The notes: a model not told the origin generated them from the letters alone. A stretch of 64,000 nt of DNA from Hyalella azteca (GCF_000764305.2 NW_025945833.1:1-64000); one strand, 5' to 3'; positions 1 through 14,260 are shown, counted from the stretch's first letter. Translations and numbers: made by a program.

Positions 1-2080
1 TTATCAACGAAACAGAGCTAAATGCAATGTCTTTACTTTTACAGCCATTTTTATTAGCTGGGCACAAATGTTCCCGTTCGGCGTTAATGGGTTAATATGT
101 CTCAAGTGAAACTACCCGTATCAGAGAATTGGGTTTGAAATGCTCGGTCTTTGCAAGCAGGAAAGTAAACAAGGCTTTTTTCACTATAATAATTATAGAA
201 TTTTGATGCAAGGCATGCCATCATTATCTTGTTACAGTTTATTGACAATAAATCCGTCACGTGTAACCTGTTAGTGAGGTTACCGTAGCAAAAATTTCCG
301 CTGCAGCAGTAACAACTTTTCAAAAGACGATTTCATTCATTTTAACCATTGCCATGCCATAGTCTTACTTTAGTCAGGAATATGTTTTTTTTATCATCAA
401 AAGACCAATTTATTGCAAATAGGTGACACATATTATTAAGATCAGGGATCGCTGCCTCTAGCTGACAGCAGCAGCCATAGTTATGAAGAGCTGCAGCCGG
501 CCGCTGAGGTTCGTTGCAACATGCAACAAGCTTGTTGGTTGCAACTTGCAGGCAAATCCTTGTAAGTGAGAAATGTATGAATTTTGTAAATTTTTGTGCC
601 TTTATTGTTGTGATTGCGTATGAGTTTTAACTACGCCCCTGTCTCTTCTTATAACTAATGTGTTGAATAAAGAACTTCCTAAAAGACTAAAAGAGAATGC
701 AAATATCGAAAGTTTAACCTATGTGATTTGTCAATCGTTGAGTCGCTTGTCTGTAACTGTTCTATTATATGACAATAGACTGTTTTAGAAGGATTAAATT
801 CTGTGAAAGGTTTCAGTTTTTTTGGAGACCATTTAAATAGAAATTTAAGTTAATGGAAAATTTGACTTGAGTTCAAATGTTATATTTTTATACCAGCTGA
901 ATTCATTTTAAGCCTCCAAAATCAATTCTGCTTATGATCCTACAGCACTTACGTTGCCGGCTACAAATCAAACAATATATTTTATGTACAAGGCTAGCAG
1001 GAATTTTCAAACAAATTTCATGCACTTATGTTGTTATTATATGGTAATCATACCCTGGAAATGGCATTTTGCCCAGTATTATATATACTATTTTTTTATT
1101 GACTAGCATATGTTGGGCTAAGATCAAGGAGTATCTGCTGAATGGCCACTCATGTCGTTAACGGTAGTTATTTCTGTTATTCTGTAAACTTGGATAGGCC
1201 TATATCAGCACACATGTAGTAGATCTCCCTAGAGCAACAATCTAAAAGTTCAAGTAGTAACATCTCATAATGTAGCATAGTGAAATTGCCTTGCCTTGCT
1301 TAGACATTACTGGCTCCTTACAATAAAGTCGCAGCTACCACCTTTCAGGCCAATTACTCCTTGTGCACTGACTGTAGACTGGACAGCACCTCGGTATAAG
1401 CTGGCTAGCCTTGCAATGTTAGCTAATCATGCTCATGTATTATTTTATTCATACTGGCTAACTTTACAGATAATGCTAACATTCTTAGCATATTTCTGAT
1501 TTTCACCTGCCAAGCTTTGAGCTTGCGTGAAAGTCAACACACATGTCACTGATCACTTATAATTGTGATCCTTAGTATACTATCTTCCACTTTGCTACAG
1601 CTGCCTCATCTAGACTCTTGCTCTGCCCTGACCTCGTGGCCTCCACGCATGCTCCTTTTGACAGTTCAACTAATTTAGACAAATAGTTATTTCTTAAGGG
1701 CTCTGCTTAACTTTGAAATATCAATATTAATTATTACTTTTATTTTTAATATTTTTTATTCAATAAGCCAGCTATTAACTTCTTCTCTTCCATCAACTTT
1801 AGCAAGGAAAAACCTGTCTGAATAATTGCAATAAATTACCAGTGGATGCCAATTCTTCAACGTTTTATTGCATCAATGTTTAATAGATCATTATTACATA
1901 ATATCACTCTAGGATGACTCAAGAATTTTTCTTCTGTTCTGTCTTATAGATTTAAGTAAAACCTAAAATATTCGAATTCATTTCTTTACAAGTTTTAATA
2001 ACTTATGAACGGATACTACAAATAAATTGTCAATATTAAAATGATAATCTAATGCTCTCGTATTGGTGGCCTAACCTATT
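1..2080. other. No gene seen (AT-rich, repeat-derived)
   Basis: Short open frames only, without family resemblance, codon periodicity or paired splice sites. I see no RNA gene or clear mobile element. Probably intergenic or deep intron. Confidence 0.5.
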
Positions 2081-4370
2081 TTATCCAACAGACTAACGAG
2101 CAGTGCCTGTGCTGGGTGCGCAGCCGTGCACCACCAATTTTGTGCACCAATAAGCCCTGAATCGAATGCCTTGGATCTCTCCAGACATCCACCAATCCGC
2201 CGTGAATAGAACATACCATCCGTAGCCGACCCTTGACATCATTCTGCTTTGAATATTTTGAGCTCTACACATACCTCCAGACACAAGGTCAAATAGCCTA
2301 GAGTTAAATGGCCATCCACCACTGAACATTGTGTCAGAGCATCACTTCATACCCTGGCCACAGCTTGAACCGGAACTTACGTGCAACAGCCTGTGGCCAC
2401 TCGGCTCTGTCCTTCTCTGGCCTTGCATAAAACCTGCTGTGCACCACCAGACCACAGATCGAATATGACTTCAGGGCATCATTAAATTACATAATTTTAT
2501 GTTCATCGCTTCCGAGGTTAGGTTTCAGATAGCATAGTTTTGTTCCAAATTTATCATCAATCGACGAGTGGCCATTCGACCGGGGGCTGGTTTGACGCAC
2601 GGCCTAGATACGGAAAGCTTGGTGGCGGATATCACATTCGCTGCAAGGCTCCAGCACGCTACGTCAGAGTGGTGCAGAATTTTTTAGCTGTATGGTGGAT
2701 GATGCTAGGTCATTCAATCACGGGCTGTTTCTCCTGAGGGCTGATTGGTCTAATTTAATTGATTCGTTCTGTCTGGTGGCTTTTGGCTGCCAATATGATT
2801 GTCCAGAAGTGTTGAAGGCTACGTTCCAGGAGGCAGAAATCATGATGGTCCATTACATCCAGGGCAGTGGTCTTTGGCAGGCGACCTCCTGTGCTTGTGC
2901 ACAATGGACGGCTGGGCAGTGATGTGGTCTGCCAGTGTTCGCTGCATAGACTTTTCCTGAGCATCCCAGAAAATTGAAATATAAAATTTGAAGTAAAACG
3001 CATTATGCGAATTCAGTTTAATTTTATCAAAACTGATTGGCTTCCATTTCCTCAATTTAGTAAACCGTCACCAATATCATCTTGGATTAACTGTTTTGAG
3101 CCTGAAGAGCGGTTTCTTGCTGCTTTTTCTGACCCTCCTCCTGACCGAAATATAAAACTTCTTCATACAGTGCAATGTAAAGTGCAAGTAGATTTGCACC
3201 ATTGTCTACTTTCATCATCGATTTGTAGAAATTCTGAAAAAATGGAATTGATGATGATATTTCCTTTTCACTTGTTTCAAAATCATTCGAATCGGCATAG
3301 TTCAGAATTAATCAATTCAGAATTAAAAAATTAATTAACTTATTCAATGTGGCAAATGTTGGCTTCATGTACCTCCTTACTTATGAGGCAATATTGTGTT
3401 GTTTTCCACTATCTGTGAACTGGCATTATAGTTGACAGCTCCTGATGTATATACAGAAGACATTGGGCGAGTATAATAAACGTGATATTGAACAAATTTG
3501 TTCATTTACTATACAAATTCATGCAGATTTGATTGAAGACCAGAGCATGCTTTTTATTAACAATATTCTTGTTTATATGAATAAACATGTATTACCATTT
3601 CTAGACGCTTGTTGTCGTAGGAATTAAAAAACTCGTACCATTTTGGCTTATATATATCAGTCAATGTGTTTGGGGATCAGCAGCATTAAAACTTTTCTTT
3701 TATTACATTGCTCAATTTGATTTTTAGAGGAAATTGTTTGTATTAACATTTTGATGATGGGATAAATTACCAAATGTAAAATTTGTCTATTAAGAAGAAT
3801 ACTCATTATTTGTTATACTGCTGGTTCATATACAGCAGTAATGATGAATTTGTCACAGGGCTTTTTGTCGACAATATATGAAGATATACATACAAAGATA
3901 TATAGAGTTGGATGGGGATATACAATAGGATACCATTCTTCAATAATATGCTACGTTCCTCGGAAAAATATTTCGACTTCTGGGAAAGTAATGGAGGGAA
4001 GGGTTATCAATTAAGTGTCTGGATCAGCCTTCTCTTTTCACAGTACTGTAAATTTAGAGTGGTGGGTGTGAAAGCATGTCACACAAACCAATTTATGTCA
4101 TGGCACAGACCCTGTTGCTGTTTCCACGTGGCAACTAATACACAAAAGCCTTGTGTGATGGTAGCAAGCGTCTCAGCATGGTGTGTGTGTATCACTTGTT
4201 GATGCATCGTTTGTAAGTGAAATTAATATTACTCATTACACTCGGAGGAATATTGCAACTTCCTTGGAAGAATTGTATAGAGATTTGAGTGTCAAAACTC
4301 CGGATCTGCTTTTTAGCTTAGACTACGGATCTGCTTTTTAGCTTAACAGCTTGTGACAGTTAACAATGAA
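2081..4370. other. Possible decayed mobile-element region, unidentified
   Basis: Several adjacent short open stretches on both strands (2093-2329 minus, 2540-2922 plus, 3005-3334 plus, 3445-3627 plus, 3912-4202 plus) have protein-like composition, and on the plus strand they are separated by stops and frame changes. This is the pattern of a broken element, but I recognise no transposase or reverse-transcriptase motif. A 24-bp direct duplication containing cggatctgctttttagctta lies near 4297-4345. No function is proposed. Confidence 0.2.
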
Positions 4371-7300
4371 CATGTCGTTGAAGAGGAGCATATTGCTCCT
4401 CTTGCTTAATCTTAGATTATTAGGTTCTTACTTTTCATTCCTGGCACTTTTTAGTGTATTGCTTACTTTAGGTTATGCTTCCTAATATGGTTTGCTCTTT
4501 CCATTTAATTTAGGGCTTTTGTGACTGTTATTATTAATGAATGTTTCCTTCCCTTGTATTTGTTTCAGGCATTGTTCTCCATCAAAAATTCACTAGTTAG
4601 AGCATGCAACTTTATGCAATGTCTGAAAGGTTCAATTCCTTCTGACTTATCATGTTTGAAGTGTAGCATGCACTATTAAGAGTCTCAGCTAAGTTTAGTA
4701 AGCACACCACTTATCACGCTTAGTGATCCTTGTCTGCACCTAATTGCTTGCCTCACCTGCACCCATTGCCTGAAGATCACTTAACCCTGGAAGTCATTGT
4801 CAACCCATTCCTGCTCGAGGAGCAACATAGCTACTCCCTAAGAGTGAGTTGCTAAGATTTGATCAACTCAAGAATAATAACATACCTTTCCTTTTCAAAC
4901 TCATGCACTCAATTCACTGCAACAAAACTTGCTTATTACTTTGTTACCTTTTTAATGTCACCTTGTTCCTGTTTTGAATTGCTTTACTCACTTACCTGAT
5001 TGCTTTTACATTGAATTTGAATCATTACAGCTATTAGATCTCATATCAAGAGTTTGCCTTGCCATACTGTACTTTCTTTTCATGTCTTGCCATGTTGCTT
5101 GGACATTTGTTCTGTGTTCTTGCTGATTTATGCATTGTTGCTTGTTTAAATCCTAACCAAAATACTCCTGATTTGAGGTACACATCCCCTTTAACTGCCC
5201 TTAGTGACCATAGACTCTAGTCCTGTTATTTTGTTAACTTGGTAGGAGCAGTCGGTGTGGGACCCAGCTGGCATGCTGTTGAAGAGACCTGGAACCCAGA
5301 CTTGCCCAGTTCTGACCTTCCTGTCCTGAGTCTTCTCATCTTCCAAACTCAGCTCCTTGAAGATCACCTTGCTGAAGCTCATTGTTTAAATGTCAACCTA
5401 GGCTTTGTTATCATTACTTAACTAACCAAGCTAGCTGCATATTAGTCCTGTTCATGAGCAAGTCTTTAGCCATTTCATTTGGATATACTGGTTTTAAACC
5501 AATATTTGCAAGTTACTAGGAATATCTGCCCTGATGTTGACTCTTTTAAGTACAATGGGGCTTAGACTTTCAGACCACCAGTGATTTAGTTAACCAGTTG
5601 TGCGACCAACAAGTGATGTGATTGTAGTGATTTAATTATTTGCAGATAGTGTTAGCAGATGATTCATTCATATGTGTTGCCCGTTATTAGCACCCATCAC
5701 CTTCAATTCCGGTATTGCGGACTAGGATTAGACATTGATATTGGTGCTTGTTTCCGTATTTCGCTAGTCAGTGATCATACTCAACTGAGAATCTGTTTTA
5801 ATATGCTTGTTTAGCCAGACTTTCTTACAGTTAGTTAACAAACCTTATTGGTAGATTAGTCTTGTGACTAAGTTGAATAAGAGCCTTAATCATTATTATT
5901 ATTTAGGCAATGTAACCCTTGTTTCTTGTCCTATTGCTAATGTCTAGGTTTCTTTAACTCACTTGGAGACATAGTGAGTGTCCTGACAGTCCTGGCCTCT
6001 CTTGGGGTTCCTGGTTCCTGCTACCCAGTATGGTATCACCTGTGGTCAGTAACCTTCTGTGGAACCTTTCTACCAGACCGGTGAGTACCTGGGGTGTTGT
6101 TGTGAGGGGGAGTGCTTGGGTGTGCCTGTGGTGTCTATGAGAGTGATGCAACTACACTGCATTAGTGCTATACATCAGGGTGATCCGTGGACCAGGTAAA
6201 GAGGGCTCTTACTGTGCTAGTCAACTGTTGAGGAATCACCACTATTTCTTATTGTGTTCTCCTTTCCAGGACCTTTATTTGTCTCCATGCCAAGCAAGAC
6301 TTCTAGGCTATTGCATATCTTACTGTAATTTTGATTCCCTTATGTCACAGGTTAGGATGTTCTGTTCAAAGTTATTGTTTACCACAAAGTTGGACCATAT
6401 TGTAAAATTCGGCTCTTGGACGGAATACTGCATTCACCCCTGAGGGATTTTCCTCTGGAGGGTGGTTGCCTAGCTTATCCTGTGAATGATATTTGGTGCC
6501 CTAGGAATTATCCTGTAACACTGGCTCTTGGTTTTGTTCTTAGCTTTAGTATAGTGTTGTTTGGGAATGACCTGTGTTTCATTGTCCCAAATTTGTTCTC
6601 AGGGTTGGGGGTAGGCTTAGCTAGGTATGATATCTTAGGGTGATTGAGCTAATCTTCACATAGCTTTTGTGAACCCCTGTTGACCGGACCGCAACAGCGT
6701 GCTTGATGACTGTCGTAAGATATTCAAATGTGTTTGTTTCTAGTTTGTATGCTATTACGTATTCCTTGTTGCTTCCTTAATATTTATAGACAGTTGAGGA
6801 GTGGTGTTTCAGTCCCATTAATTTTACTGGGTCATGACACAAGACTTGTTTGTCTAAGCTGACTCTTTAACTACCTTGTTATTTTATTAACCAGTGCCTC
6901 CCGGTTGCCACCATCTGCTCACCATCAATTTTGGCAACCTCGGCGTCCGGTTACTGATGAATATTGGCATCCACCGTCTATATAGGTTCATCTTGGTGTC
7001 TTTTGGTTCAAAAAACGGCATCCTCGACCTATGTTGTGCCATTCTTTACAGTCTGGAACAGCGACAGCTATAGAGTAATGTTGGCAACGTTTTTGGCTGA
7101 AAAGACATATCTTGGCGACACTGCTTGCACCCTCTGCAGTCTGCACCCTGGTGCAAGAGCGTGGCAGAGAGCAACGCCATACATGATGCAACTTGTGCAA
7201 GATCTGTGATTGGCTAGAACACACTGGCAGGCTTCCAAACTCATTGGGGGAGTTGTGACTTATGGGGGGGCCACTTTTTGATCCTCATTTTAGTTACCAT

Positions 7301-8111
7301 ATATGGTAACTTACCCGCAAAAGGGTTAACTTGATACTCAACTTAAACTTGATCATTAAAAACAAAGAGCCAGAAAAATTTTCCAAAAATACATTAAATA
7401 AAATATAAATAAGAAATATTTATCAACATGAGACATCCAAACAATTCTACAACAAGTCTGAGGTAGTGGTACAATACAATACAATTGAATCAGTTTGTCC
7501 ACTTTTGATCCTCCTTTTCATTTAGTCAGTCACCTGGCACTCGCAGTGTGGAATTCCAGAGGGGTAATATATTAACTGGTAAACATAGCAAATCGGAAAG
7601 CAGGACCAAAAAAATCTGGAACGTCCAGCACACTTCCACTTTCAGTCCATCATCATCACTGATGAGTCTCTGCAAGATGCCACAGCTGTTTCATTGAAAA
7701 AAACAGCGCTTGCATCATCACAGTAACAAGAATCCAATCAACGCTTGAACGCGTCCAATGTAACAGTCACAATAATCCAATCAACGCATGAACGTGTCCA
7801 ACGTACTGTCACAGGGATCCAATCATTGCTAGACATGTGCAACGTCACAGCCACTGGAATCCAATCAGCAATAGAAAGCTAGAAGGGACCACCTCAAATG
7901 CACACTATGTTAGTGCACTGATGCTAACTTAATGCGTAATGCTACAATTCTTATTTCAAGAGCATAATACAATAGTGTAGTTATGTCATTATTGATGGAA
8001 ATTGCAAAGAATAACATTTTTGCTATGTACACTCGCTCACAAATACATGAAAAACTGCCTATGATTCAATCGACAAATACAAAACTGACCACTGATGCAA
8101 TAAGCTGAGAC
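4371..8111. other. No gene seen
   Basis: Long stretch with only short unrelated open frames. The segment around 7080-7160 loosely resembles 9475-9540 (both carry a tattggca/tcttggcg-like stretch followed by ctgctt and caccctctgca), so part of it is probably a dispersed repeat. Nothing else recognisable. Confidence 0.4.
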
Positions 8112-8462
8112 ATGGAAACTCCTACCGTTACGATCAGGATTACCAACTTAACGAAAAACATAAACAAAGAAGGTAGCAGGCCGCAGGGACACCAACCATC
8201 AATATACTCATTTGAAAAAAATGATAGATATGAATTCTTCTATATTACAAATTTATCAGTAACTGGCATTCAACAGAATGGTTTAATAACCTTCGTAAAT
8301 CGTAAATGTTATACATGCAGAATCAATCGTGTGCAACAGCCAAAGTGGTGGGAACAATGGTTAGTGTTTACTGCTTACTTGTTAGTTCTCGTTAAGCAAT
8401 CGGTGTGTGCGGTAACTGAATTAACTGCAGATAAAGCTCCCAAACTTGGAGACGATAATTGA
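8112..8462 (+). CDS. Orphan 116-codon ORF, doubtful
   Basis: ATG-initiated open frame of 116 codons in an otherwise stop-rich region. The product has a polar N-terminus, one moderately hydrophobic stretch near residues 83-97 and three cysteines. I recognise no domain. There is no obvious promoter, polyadenylation signal or splice partner nearby, and the surroundings are repeat-like. It may be a remnant of a mobile element or chance. Confidence 0.15.
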   Translation: METPTVTIRITNLTKNINKEGSRPQGHQPSIYSFEKNDRYEFFYITNLSVTGIQQNGLITFVNRKCYTCRINRVQQPKWWEQWLVFTAYLLVLVKQSVCAVTELTADKAPKLGDDN

Positions 8463-9777
8463 GTGAAAACTTTACGTGATATATTGTGAGCCTTCTAAAG
8501 TTTTAATAATGAAGAAATCACAAGGTTCACAGAATCTAAAGGCTTGAATGCTAAATTTTTTACTTTCGAGTACTCTATTGACTATTGAGTCTATTCTAGT
8601 CAGTCAACTGTGAAGTGTCATGTTGTTTGTTGTGCATGGCCTTTTCTTCGAGAAGTTTCTTCAACTGATGATGAGTTTCTCCTCAATTTGAAAGCTGAGG
8701 TAACGATCAGGTGCCATAAATGTTTTTTTATATTTAATTTGAAACTATTATGTTGGGAGTAAATAGTATTTCCAACTGTAGATCCATCCCTCTTGCTCAT
8801 CTGTGAGTGACGCGCGCAATTAACAATCTTGCATGGGACCTTCTCTGTGTTGCCTGACTTGACGTTCATACGATAATAGCTACCATAACCGAAGCCCATT
8901 TCTGACGGCCTGCAAACCTGTTTCTAGTTGCCTGGAACGTTTTTTTAAGGCGGAACGCTTTTTTATGTGAACCACGAATTTTAGAATTCCAGCCTGCCTG
9001 GCAGAGCAATGTATCTAAGGGAAGCTTTTGACCTTGGGTGGAAACCACTGTGCAGATAGTGGATGAATATTGCAAGATCTTTGGCGACACTTCAATAGCA
9101 AAATTTACCCCTTCAGAAGATCTTGCCTACACATTTAGATTGAAATTCTTGCATTTAATATATTTGTCAGTCTTTGGCCAACAATTTAGAAAAAATTAAG
9201 GTTTCCAGTACATTGGATGGATCAGGATGCAGTGAAGCTTGTCCTGAAATCAGTTCCAATGAGTTCCCGCCAAAATATACTACGCAAATGTAAACAACAA
9301 GTTTGCGATTGCGTAGTTGAGCGTTTTGCAGTCACATGTTGAGCGTGTTGCGGTCACATTAGAGCAGTTAGACTGCATTATCACATGTTCAGTAGACACT
9401 TGCTTTCATTGCTCTGCGTAAATAGCTTTTCATTAAAAATTTCCCGGCGATGCTGCTGTCACATCTTGAAAATGGTTGGTGACGCTTTGGGCCTAAAAAC
9501 CCATATATTGGCAATGCTGCTTCCACCCTCTGCATCAGGATGGAATTCTAATATTGATGGTTCATATATTATTCCCGATACACCTACACCAGTTTTTCGA
9601 TACAACATTATTTGAGTCAAAAAAATGAACTTCTTATAGGCTTAAAACACATATGGGTATGCTAAGTTTCTATAAGGTAATGCACTAGGGAATGTTGCGT
9701 GCCAGCAAGGCTGCAGGCGCAGCTTTCACTCAACAATTAAAATTATACAAAGTATTAGTTCGTTAAAGATTTGTCTC
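8463..9777. other. No gene seen
   Basis: No coding or RNA feature recognised. It includes the 9475-9540 stretch that resembles 7080-7160. Confidence 0.4.
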
Positions 9778-9930
9778 TTAAGGGGAGCGTCTACCCTAAA
9801 ATTGAAAATTTTCACTTTTTCGGTTTTTATACTCATTTTAAAGCTGACATTCTGCCCTATCCAACGGTACCACTGCCATATCTGTACGTTGATTTATGCG
9901 TTCACGACAGATCATGAAAGGGAGGGGATT
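9778..9930 (+). mobile_element. One end of a TTAA-type (piggyBac-like) MITE
   Basis: TTAA at 9778-9781 is followed by GGGGAGCGTCTACCC, which closely matches the left end of the complete element at 20176 (GGGGACCGGTTACCC). Similarity continues into the interior (act.atttt, ctcattttaaagctg, a cc-a-c-g run), so this is the same family. I did not find the matching right terminus, so this copy is truncated or diverged. The right limit is approximate. Confidence 0.45.
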
Positions 9931-10099
9931 GGGTAGTTCTTTAACAAATTGAATGGGAGGAAATTCGCTGCGAGCACTTTAAATAGAGTGTCTGCTTGAA
10001 GTGCATCTTAGTTACCCGCCTGGCGTCGTATGAGGAGGTGTGCATGCAGTCGCTCCCACCATCCTTGACTGGAATCAAGCTCCAGTAACGTTTAGTTTC

Positions 10100-11265
10100 N
10101 AAACATGAATAAATTCGTATTTAGAAGCGTATCAATTGGTGTTTAAATTTTGAAACTATTTTCCATCATTTAAATGTAACTGTGAAATGTGGATCAAATC
10201 TATTTATTATGAAATTGAACTTTTTGAACTTAATTTGAATTGAACTTAAGACCAAAACAAGGTGTCTGACACCGTCTTGTCTAATGTCAACAGTCAACAC
10301 AATGTTGCCATACGCCGTGAAAGATTAGCAGTTTATCCCATCATTCCGTGTGGATTCGAGAACTTTGTTGGTATTGGTGAAATTGTGAGAATTTTCTGCG
10401 AAAGTTTACGTAATTTTTATTTCTTATTTTGGAACATATTCATTACAAAATTTGTCAATACGGATACACGACTAGTGATGTATTGGAGGGAAGAGTCGCC
10501 AACTTTTTATCGGTTTTCGAACCACATGCAAGCGAGTTAGAGCAGGCATGGAATATATCTACTTGGCAAGCTGCGACTGAATTTTTCGAGCTGTGGTTTT
10601 ATGGATTTGCCAGCCATGATTCCATTTCACTGATCTGTGAATTCCATATCTAGGCCATGAAAAGCCATTTACAAGGTGCAAATTTATTTACAAAGTCCAT
10701 GCACGTGTTACCCCAAATCTCTAATTTTACCCTAAAACAGTCAAACAGCAACAATAAAATTTGTCTTTACAGTGAGTTGAACACGTGTTAATGTAGTCTG
10801 ACCGCTTTGACATGTAGTCTGACAACTATGCGCGATCTTCAACAAAACAATTAGTTGTTTTGTTTACATTACAATGTTTACGTTTTTTCTGCCGGATATT
10901 TTGGCGGGAACAGTAAATCAATGCGGATTGCAGAAGTTGAAAATTTTATGAAATGACATGTTTGTGAAGTGCAAACCGCGATTTTTCAATCAAACAAAAA
11001 TTTATGACATTCGAGCCATGAGATTTCATACCTACTGAAATTATATGATATTAGAGCCGCAATATTTCAGACCAAAATAGGACTTTTCCAGCCCTGAGTT
11101 AGAGGAAGTGCAGCTGTCCAGGTGTCCGCAGTTTCTGACGAGCTCAGTGTAAGAGTATCAATTGCCACTTCGGTGGAAGGTGTAAGGTGGTAGATTTTTC
11201 AATACATTTTCTTTTGTTAACATGATAATATATTACCTATACAGAATTCCATACTGCTCTGCATA
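10100..11265 (+). repeat. Dispersed repeat, copy A, interrupted
   Basis: 10100-10530 aligns by eye with 16895-17320: shared blocks include gtgtttaaattttgaaac, tttccatcattta, tctatttatt and tttgttggtattgg. The match resumes at about 11100-11260 against 17335-17470. Copy A therefore carries about 570 bp of extra sequence (roughly 10531-11100) relative to copy B. The resumed part contains a tRNA-like stretch, agctcagtgtaagagtatc. The unresolved base n is at 10100. Confidence 0.5.
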
Positions 11266-13559
11266 GTGGCAAACCAGAGCTTTTTTGGAATCAGTTCATT
11301 TTTAATTTCCTCAATAACTCAAGATTTAAACCAATTTCTTACGTATGATAATGCTGGTATCCATGATACTTTACAGGGGCTGTATTATCAAAACTTCATA
11401 ACTTTTTGTACTTCTGACAAAAAAGTTACGTGTTACGTAAGTACACCCTAATTTTGGCATTATCAAAACATTCGTACGCAAGACTTAGCTAAAAGCGTAT
11501 TATCAAAACCCTCTGGCCAACCGACCAATCAGAGGCTTTGGATTTGTTTACATTCTGTGAACTTCGATGGCGGGAATTGATGCCTTTGATGGTATCAACT
11601 ATCGAATGCTGTCTGTCGCTTTTGCTCCTTGTTGGCTCAGAAAAAGCCGTTCTAAAATAGTTGTAAACTCTTTTTAATAAACAGCGTGAGTTGAAGAAGA
11701 AATCTGTATATGGAGCTAAAAATTATGGCTGGCAGATATAAAGTCCCGACTATAAGGAATGAATGAATTTAATTTTTGAAAATGAATGAAAAAATATGTG
11801 AAAATTTTTGAAAAAGAGAATTGAATTTTTTTCCAATAGCACTGTTTAGCACGATCACATATTTTGATCGTGCAAATGTTGCACAATCAAGTAGTGGAGC
11901 CATTACAACTTACAAGTAGAGCCATCATTCTATGCGTATATAATCAGCGCTGTCGGATTATTGACAAAATTCTATCACAAGTCAAGGTGTTGGCCGTTGC
12001 TACCCTGTCGCTTCAGCAGACACTCTGTTCCAGTGTGGAACACTGGAACTCCACAGCAAGGTGGGATTCTAATAATCAGGCCGGCCGCGCTCGCGGCGCG
12101 GCCGTATGTAGGACTAGGCTCTCAGCTTAATGATTGCACAGTTCTACCTAATCTTTATTATTATTATTTTTATTATTAGTCAATACACAAAATTGTTTGC
12201 AATGTTAAAAAATTATACTGTCATTGGTATCAAAATTGCAATTCATCATACAAATTAAACCATTTGTAATGCATTATAAGGAGGCTACAAGCAGCCTTTC
12301 ATTCACTGGCCTCTTATATAGCTTAGGAGAAAAATTCATTTAATTAATGGATAGGAATAAGAAGTATTGCCAAATTGATTGTCAATTGGTCTGGAATAAG
12401 GATATTGTTGGTGTTTACCTTTGAAGCAAGTAGCAATTACTGATGACCAGCAGGTGGCAAGATGCCAGCAGGAGTGCCGACTGTAGGCAACTGCCAGTCT
12501 GCTAGCCTTCCTGTAGAGGTTGTCCAGACAGTTCCAGACTCCTGATTGTGCTCTGCCAGCAGTATATCCACCATTAATGACACAAAATTATTGACACATA
12601 GCATAGTAGTATGCAATAACATTTTTAAGGTCTAAATATTTATTTTAAATTTATAAGATGCATAAAATATTAAATTTTTTTTAATCAATTATCATTTTCC
12701 ATTGACTCATTGACTTTGAGTCTTTTGACTGATTGACAATTTGACATATCACATATTATCACTTCATCATATGTTTAAAATCAGGTAAATTGTAATAAAC
12801 AATAATGTTTAGTACTTAGCTAGCTAGTACTCTAGTAGTAGGTACTAGTATCCATTCATCATTCCAATATTTTAATGAATATTATTGCAAATTCTAATAT
12901 AATCAAATTGCATTCATCCTATTCCTAGTAGGTTAGTATAATTATAATATATTATGAATTTGACTAGCTCTAGCGTCTAGGCTGTAGGATACTACCTGGC
13001 AAAATTTTAGAGGTCAAAAATTGTTTAAATATTTAAATTAATTCTGAAGTTAATAGAATATGTAACTAATTAAATTGAATTGGAAATTCATTTTAGAAAA
13101 TTTAATATCAAGATAGGTCTGACAGCCTGACAGGTTCAAAGTTCAATATTAGCCATTGTAAAGTGGTCACAAACTTTCGGTTCCACCGTCCCTGCGTCCC
13201 AGAGGCCAGAGGGTTTACATGCCGTGCAAGCCAAGTCTGAAGGTTAAAAACTTAAAAGTAGACTTGAATTTATACTTAGCATTTCAATTTAAATATAACT
13301 AATTGAACTTACTTTTAGCCTTAAAGCTGTTCAAAACTTGCAGTGCAGGCAAAGCGTGAAGGCGTAACCGTGAAGCGACAGACCTGGTTCTTCTCTCATC
13401 TCAGCTGCCGGGCGCTGCGGAGTGCGGACTGCAGGCGCATGCTGCCGTACCCCAAATTTTTAATTGTCAATAATTATAGTCCGTCGTGCCAGAATTTAAG
13501 TTTGCAACATTTTATATAGTTATTCAACTTAATAAGATATATTAAGGTTCATACATGAA
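11266..13559. other. No gene seen
   Basis: AT-rich sequence with short open frames only. A CG-rich palindromic patch (ggccggccgcgctcgcggcgcggccg-like, about 12079-12105) is the only local landmark. No RNA gene seen. Confidence 0.4.
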
Positions 13560-13760
13560 CAAACAATGCTTTATGTATAGACTCGTGCGTCTCGGAATAA
13601 TTTTCGTGCATCTCGGAATAATCAAAATAATAATTAATCGTGCGTCTCGGAATAATTTTCTCGAAATGATGATTTTCTTGAAAGCATGATCATGCTGAGT
13701 ATATAGCATAATCATGCTGAGAATGTAGCATGATCATGCGGAGTATATATAATACAACGT
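13560..13760. repeat. Short tandem repeats
   Basis: Two small arrays sit side by side: three copies of cgtgcgtctcggaataat-type units (about 13580-13660) and three copies of a gcatgatcatgctgagtata-type unit (about 13685-13750). The palindrome catgatcatg recurs in the second. Confidence 0.6.
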
Positions 13761-13835
13761 AATATAATATAATATAGCGGTATCAGCGTTTATTAGGTCG
13801 TAGGCCTGTCGCCGATTCTTAACATTGCAGAACAT
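13745..13835 (-). mobile_element. Short 3' end of a non-LTR retrotransposon
   Basis: Contains the cctgtcgccgattctt block shared with the longer minus-strand copies at 13920-14260 and 43245-43500. Only the extreme 3' part remains, consistent with 5' truncation at insertion. Confidence 0.4.
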
Positions 13836-13919
13836 TCACAGATTGTTGAGGTCTCGAACACGCAACTCACTGCTTCAATTTAACCACTGGGCCTCCTACT
13901 CTTCGTCGAATTCAATATC

Positions 13920-14260
13920 AAATTCATAACATAACATAATATAGTGATCTCGGCGCTGAAGTGTAAGCCTGTCGCCGATTCTTTTATTTTGCGTGCCTTG
14001 TTCACAGAAGATCTAAAATCGTGTCATTTGACCGGATCTTTTCATGATTGAAGAAAGTTTGAAATAGCTACTAGACTTCCACCGGGTTCGATATGGTGCT
14101 AAGCATTTCAAATGTGAACATATATTTATCCATAGCTTTATCTAGTCTGTTCGTGAACGCGTTCATACCGGAGCGCCAACGATGTCATTGGGCAGGCTGT
14201 TCCACATGTCGGTGATTCGAAGCGAGAAGAAATTTTGTCAACTTGGCCTTGGAAGATTGG
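13920..14260 (-). mobile_element. 3' end of a non-LTR (LINE-like) retrotransposon, degraded
   Basis: On the minus strand, 14229-14165 reads FSLRITDMWNSLPNDIVGAP, the conserved tail of arthropod non-LTR reverse-transcriptase proteins (F-x-x-R-x-x-x-x-W-N-S-L-P). The frame then breaks where the N-x-F-x-N-R-L-D-K motif is expected. The following about 200 bp match the 3' UTR of the copy at 14810-15125. It ends in an attatgttatg tail. The W-N-S-L-P association is from family knowledge; the clade is not assigned. Confidence 0.6.
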
